Assembly: GCA_041676645.1 (NCBI GenBank)
Contig: JBAYRO010000040.1
Span: forward strand, 1 to 25,366
Length of the DNA: 25,366 bases
Reading direction: 5' to 3'
From: JAMLIN01 sp041676645
GTDB taxonomy: Bacteria; Pseudomonadota; Gammaproteobacteria; Burkholderiales; Burkholderiaceae_E
Within the stretch, counting starts at the first letter, position 1. The number at the start of each line of letters is the position of its first letter. The notes beneath the pieces were generated by a model. It saw nothing but the letters and a program-made list of their open reading frames with translations. It did no database searches and had not been told where the DNA came from. Below, piece by piece: positions 24,285 to 25,366 of the stretch. Both the position numbers and the translations under genes were made by a program.

Positions 24285-25366
24285 ATGCTCGATGCACTGC
24301 GCAGGATCGTTCTCAGCGCACCGGTGCGGATCATCGCAGCGGTCGCGGCGGTTTGGCTGCTGTTCGCCTGGTTCGCGGTCGGCCCGATCCTGAAGTGGGC
24401 GGCGCCGAAATACGTCGCCGCGCACGGCGAGCGGACGCTGACGATCGACCGGGCCCATTTCAATCCGTTCCGGCTCTCGCTCGAGATCGAGGGCGCCCGG
24501 CTCGTCGAGCCCGATGGCGCGCCCCTGCTCGCCTTCGAACGCTTCCTCGCCGATTTCGAGATCGCGAGCATCGTGCGCCGCGCCTGGAGTTTTCGCGAGA
24601 TCGTCCTCGATGCGCCGTCGACCCTGGTCGCACTGCGCGAGGACGGCTCACTGAACTGGCTCGACTTCATCTCGGGTTTCGCGAGTGACGCGCCCGAGCC
24701 GGAAAAGCCCGATTCCGGCTCGCTGCGGCTGCTCGTCGATCGGCTGGCGGTGACGCGCGGCAGCGCGGATTTCTCGGACCGGAAGTTCGCCGACGGGTTC
24801 GAGACCCGGATCGAGCCGATCGATTTCGAGATCCGCAAGCTCTCGACCCTGCCCGACGAGAAGGGCGAGCATCAGCTGCAGCTGCTCACCGAGGCCGGCG
24901 CCCAGCTGCAGTGGCGCGGCACCTTGGGTCTCGATCCGCTCGTCGCGAGCGGCGAGGTGGCGCTCTCGGACCTGGTGTTCGAGCGTCTCTGGCCGTATCT
25001 CGAACCGCGCCTCGCGATGGCGCCGCCTCGGGGCACGGGCGAGATCCGCTTCGACTATCGCCTGCGCTATGAAGGTGGTGTCGTGTCGATGGCCCTCGAC
25101 GGCATCGCGGCCACGATCCGGCAGCTGTCGATGGCCGGCGCCGAGGACACCGAACCCGGCATTCGCATCGATAACATCGCGCTGGCCGGCGGACGCTTCG
25201 ACCTGCAGGCGCGAAGCGTGGATGTCGAGTCGCTCGACATCGGCGACGGACGCATCGCCGTGCGGCGCGGCGCCGATGGCGCGATCGACATCGCGTCGTG
25301 GTTCGCTTCGCCCGATGGCGAAGGCGGGGAGATGTCGAATGGATCGAACGGCGAATCGAACGGCGA
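24285..25366 (+). CDS. DUF748/AsmA-like protein, N-terminal part (cut by window edge)
   Basis: An open frame of 360 codons that runs off the right edge. The start at 24285 has GGGAGG 6 bases upstream. The protein begins with a short basic segment and one membrane helix (about 14-36, VRIIAAVAAVWLLFAWFAVG), then a periplasmic DUF748 region: KYVAAHGERTLTIDRAHFNPFRLSLEIEGARL, LAFERFLADFEIASIVRRAWSFREIVLDAP and NWLDFI. DUF748 proteins are large AsmA-like envelope proteins thought to bridge the periplasm, related to systems for lipid transport and outer-membrane integrity. Near the edge the coding sequence has a short tandem repeat giving an Asn-Gly-Ser/Glu-rich linker (SNGSNGESNG). The usual protein exceeds 900 residues, so most is outside the window. 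Function remains general. Confidence 0.85.
   Translation, partial: MLDALRRIVLSAPVRIIAAVAAVWLLFAWFAVGPILKWAAPKYVAAHGERTLTIDRAHFNPFRLSLEIEGARLVEPDGAPLLAFERFLADFEIASIVRRAWSFREIVLDAPSTLVALREDGSLNWLDFISGFASDAPEPEKPDSGSLRLLVDRLAVTRGSADFSDRKFADGFETRIEPIDFEIRKLSTLPDEKGEHQLQLLTEAGAQLQWRGTLGLDPLVASGEVALSDLVFERLWPYLEPRLAMAPPRGTGEIRFDYRLRYEGGVVSMALDGIAATIRQLSMAGAEDTEPGIRIDNIALAGGRFDLQARSVDVESLDIGDGRIAVRRGADGAIDIASWFASPDGEGGEMSNGSNGESNG

Overview
The window is GC-rich, densely packed bacterial chromosome. The gene set (ugpBAEC-type transporter, long type-2 LeuA, DUF748 protein, Liv/HAAT transporters, AtuA proteins) and short GGAG-type ribosome binding sites point to a Pseudomonadota, most likely a betaproteobacterium (Burkholderiales/Rhodocyclales-like), although a gammaproteobacterium cannot be excluded. 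No tRNA, rRNA, CRISPR array or classical insertion sequence was seen.

Layout. 1-54: first codons of an AraC-family regulator (-). 218-1546: TTC38-like TPR protein (+). 1584-5821: a four-gene sn-glycerol-3-phosphate type ABC importer, order ugpB-ugpA-ugpE-ugpC (-), with an 11-bp hairpin between ugpB and ugpA. 6036-6827: glyoxalase-fold (VOC) protein (+). 6895-16305: a catabolic gene cluster on the minus strand, read as AMP-forming acyl-CoA ligase, IclR regulator, thiolase-like protein, DUF35 zinc-ribbon/OB protein, NDP-forming acyl-CoA synthetase, [interruption], AtuA, AtuA C-terminal-domain protein. 16537-22168: divergent from it, a branched-chain-amino-acid-type (HAAT/Liv) importer (binding protein, frameshifted LivH, LivM-LivG fusion, LivF) followed by a PRISE-type enone reductase. 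22229-23923: leuA (-). 24285 to the right edge: truncated DUF748/AsmA-like gene (+).

How it works together. The divergent liv-PRISE and ligase-IclR-thiolase-DUF35-synthetase-AtuA blocks look like one regulon for uptake and degradation of an unsaturated, probably branched or terpenoid/alicyclic organic acid: import by Liv, CoA activation by two chemically different synthetases, enone reduction by the PRISE enzyme, and C-C cleavage by a thiolase-like/DUF35 pair that lacks the thiolase cysteines. AtuA proteins are known from acyclic terpene utilisation. The substrate is an inference.

Most unusual features. (1) A solitary DUF1016/YhcG-family nuclease gene sits backwards inside the minus-strand operon and is flanked by two diverged 59-bp direct copies of the atuA start; one is the live atuA start, the other an orphan 16-codon stub. 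(2) Three near-perfect long palindromes sharing the core AAATGGGGTCAGACAC occupy three of the four convergent gene junctions. (3) livH is broken by a single frameshift. (4) The nuclease gene carries two in-frame palindromes in its linker.
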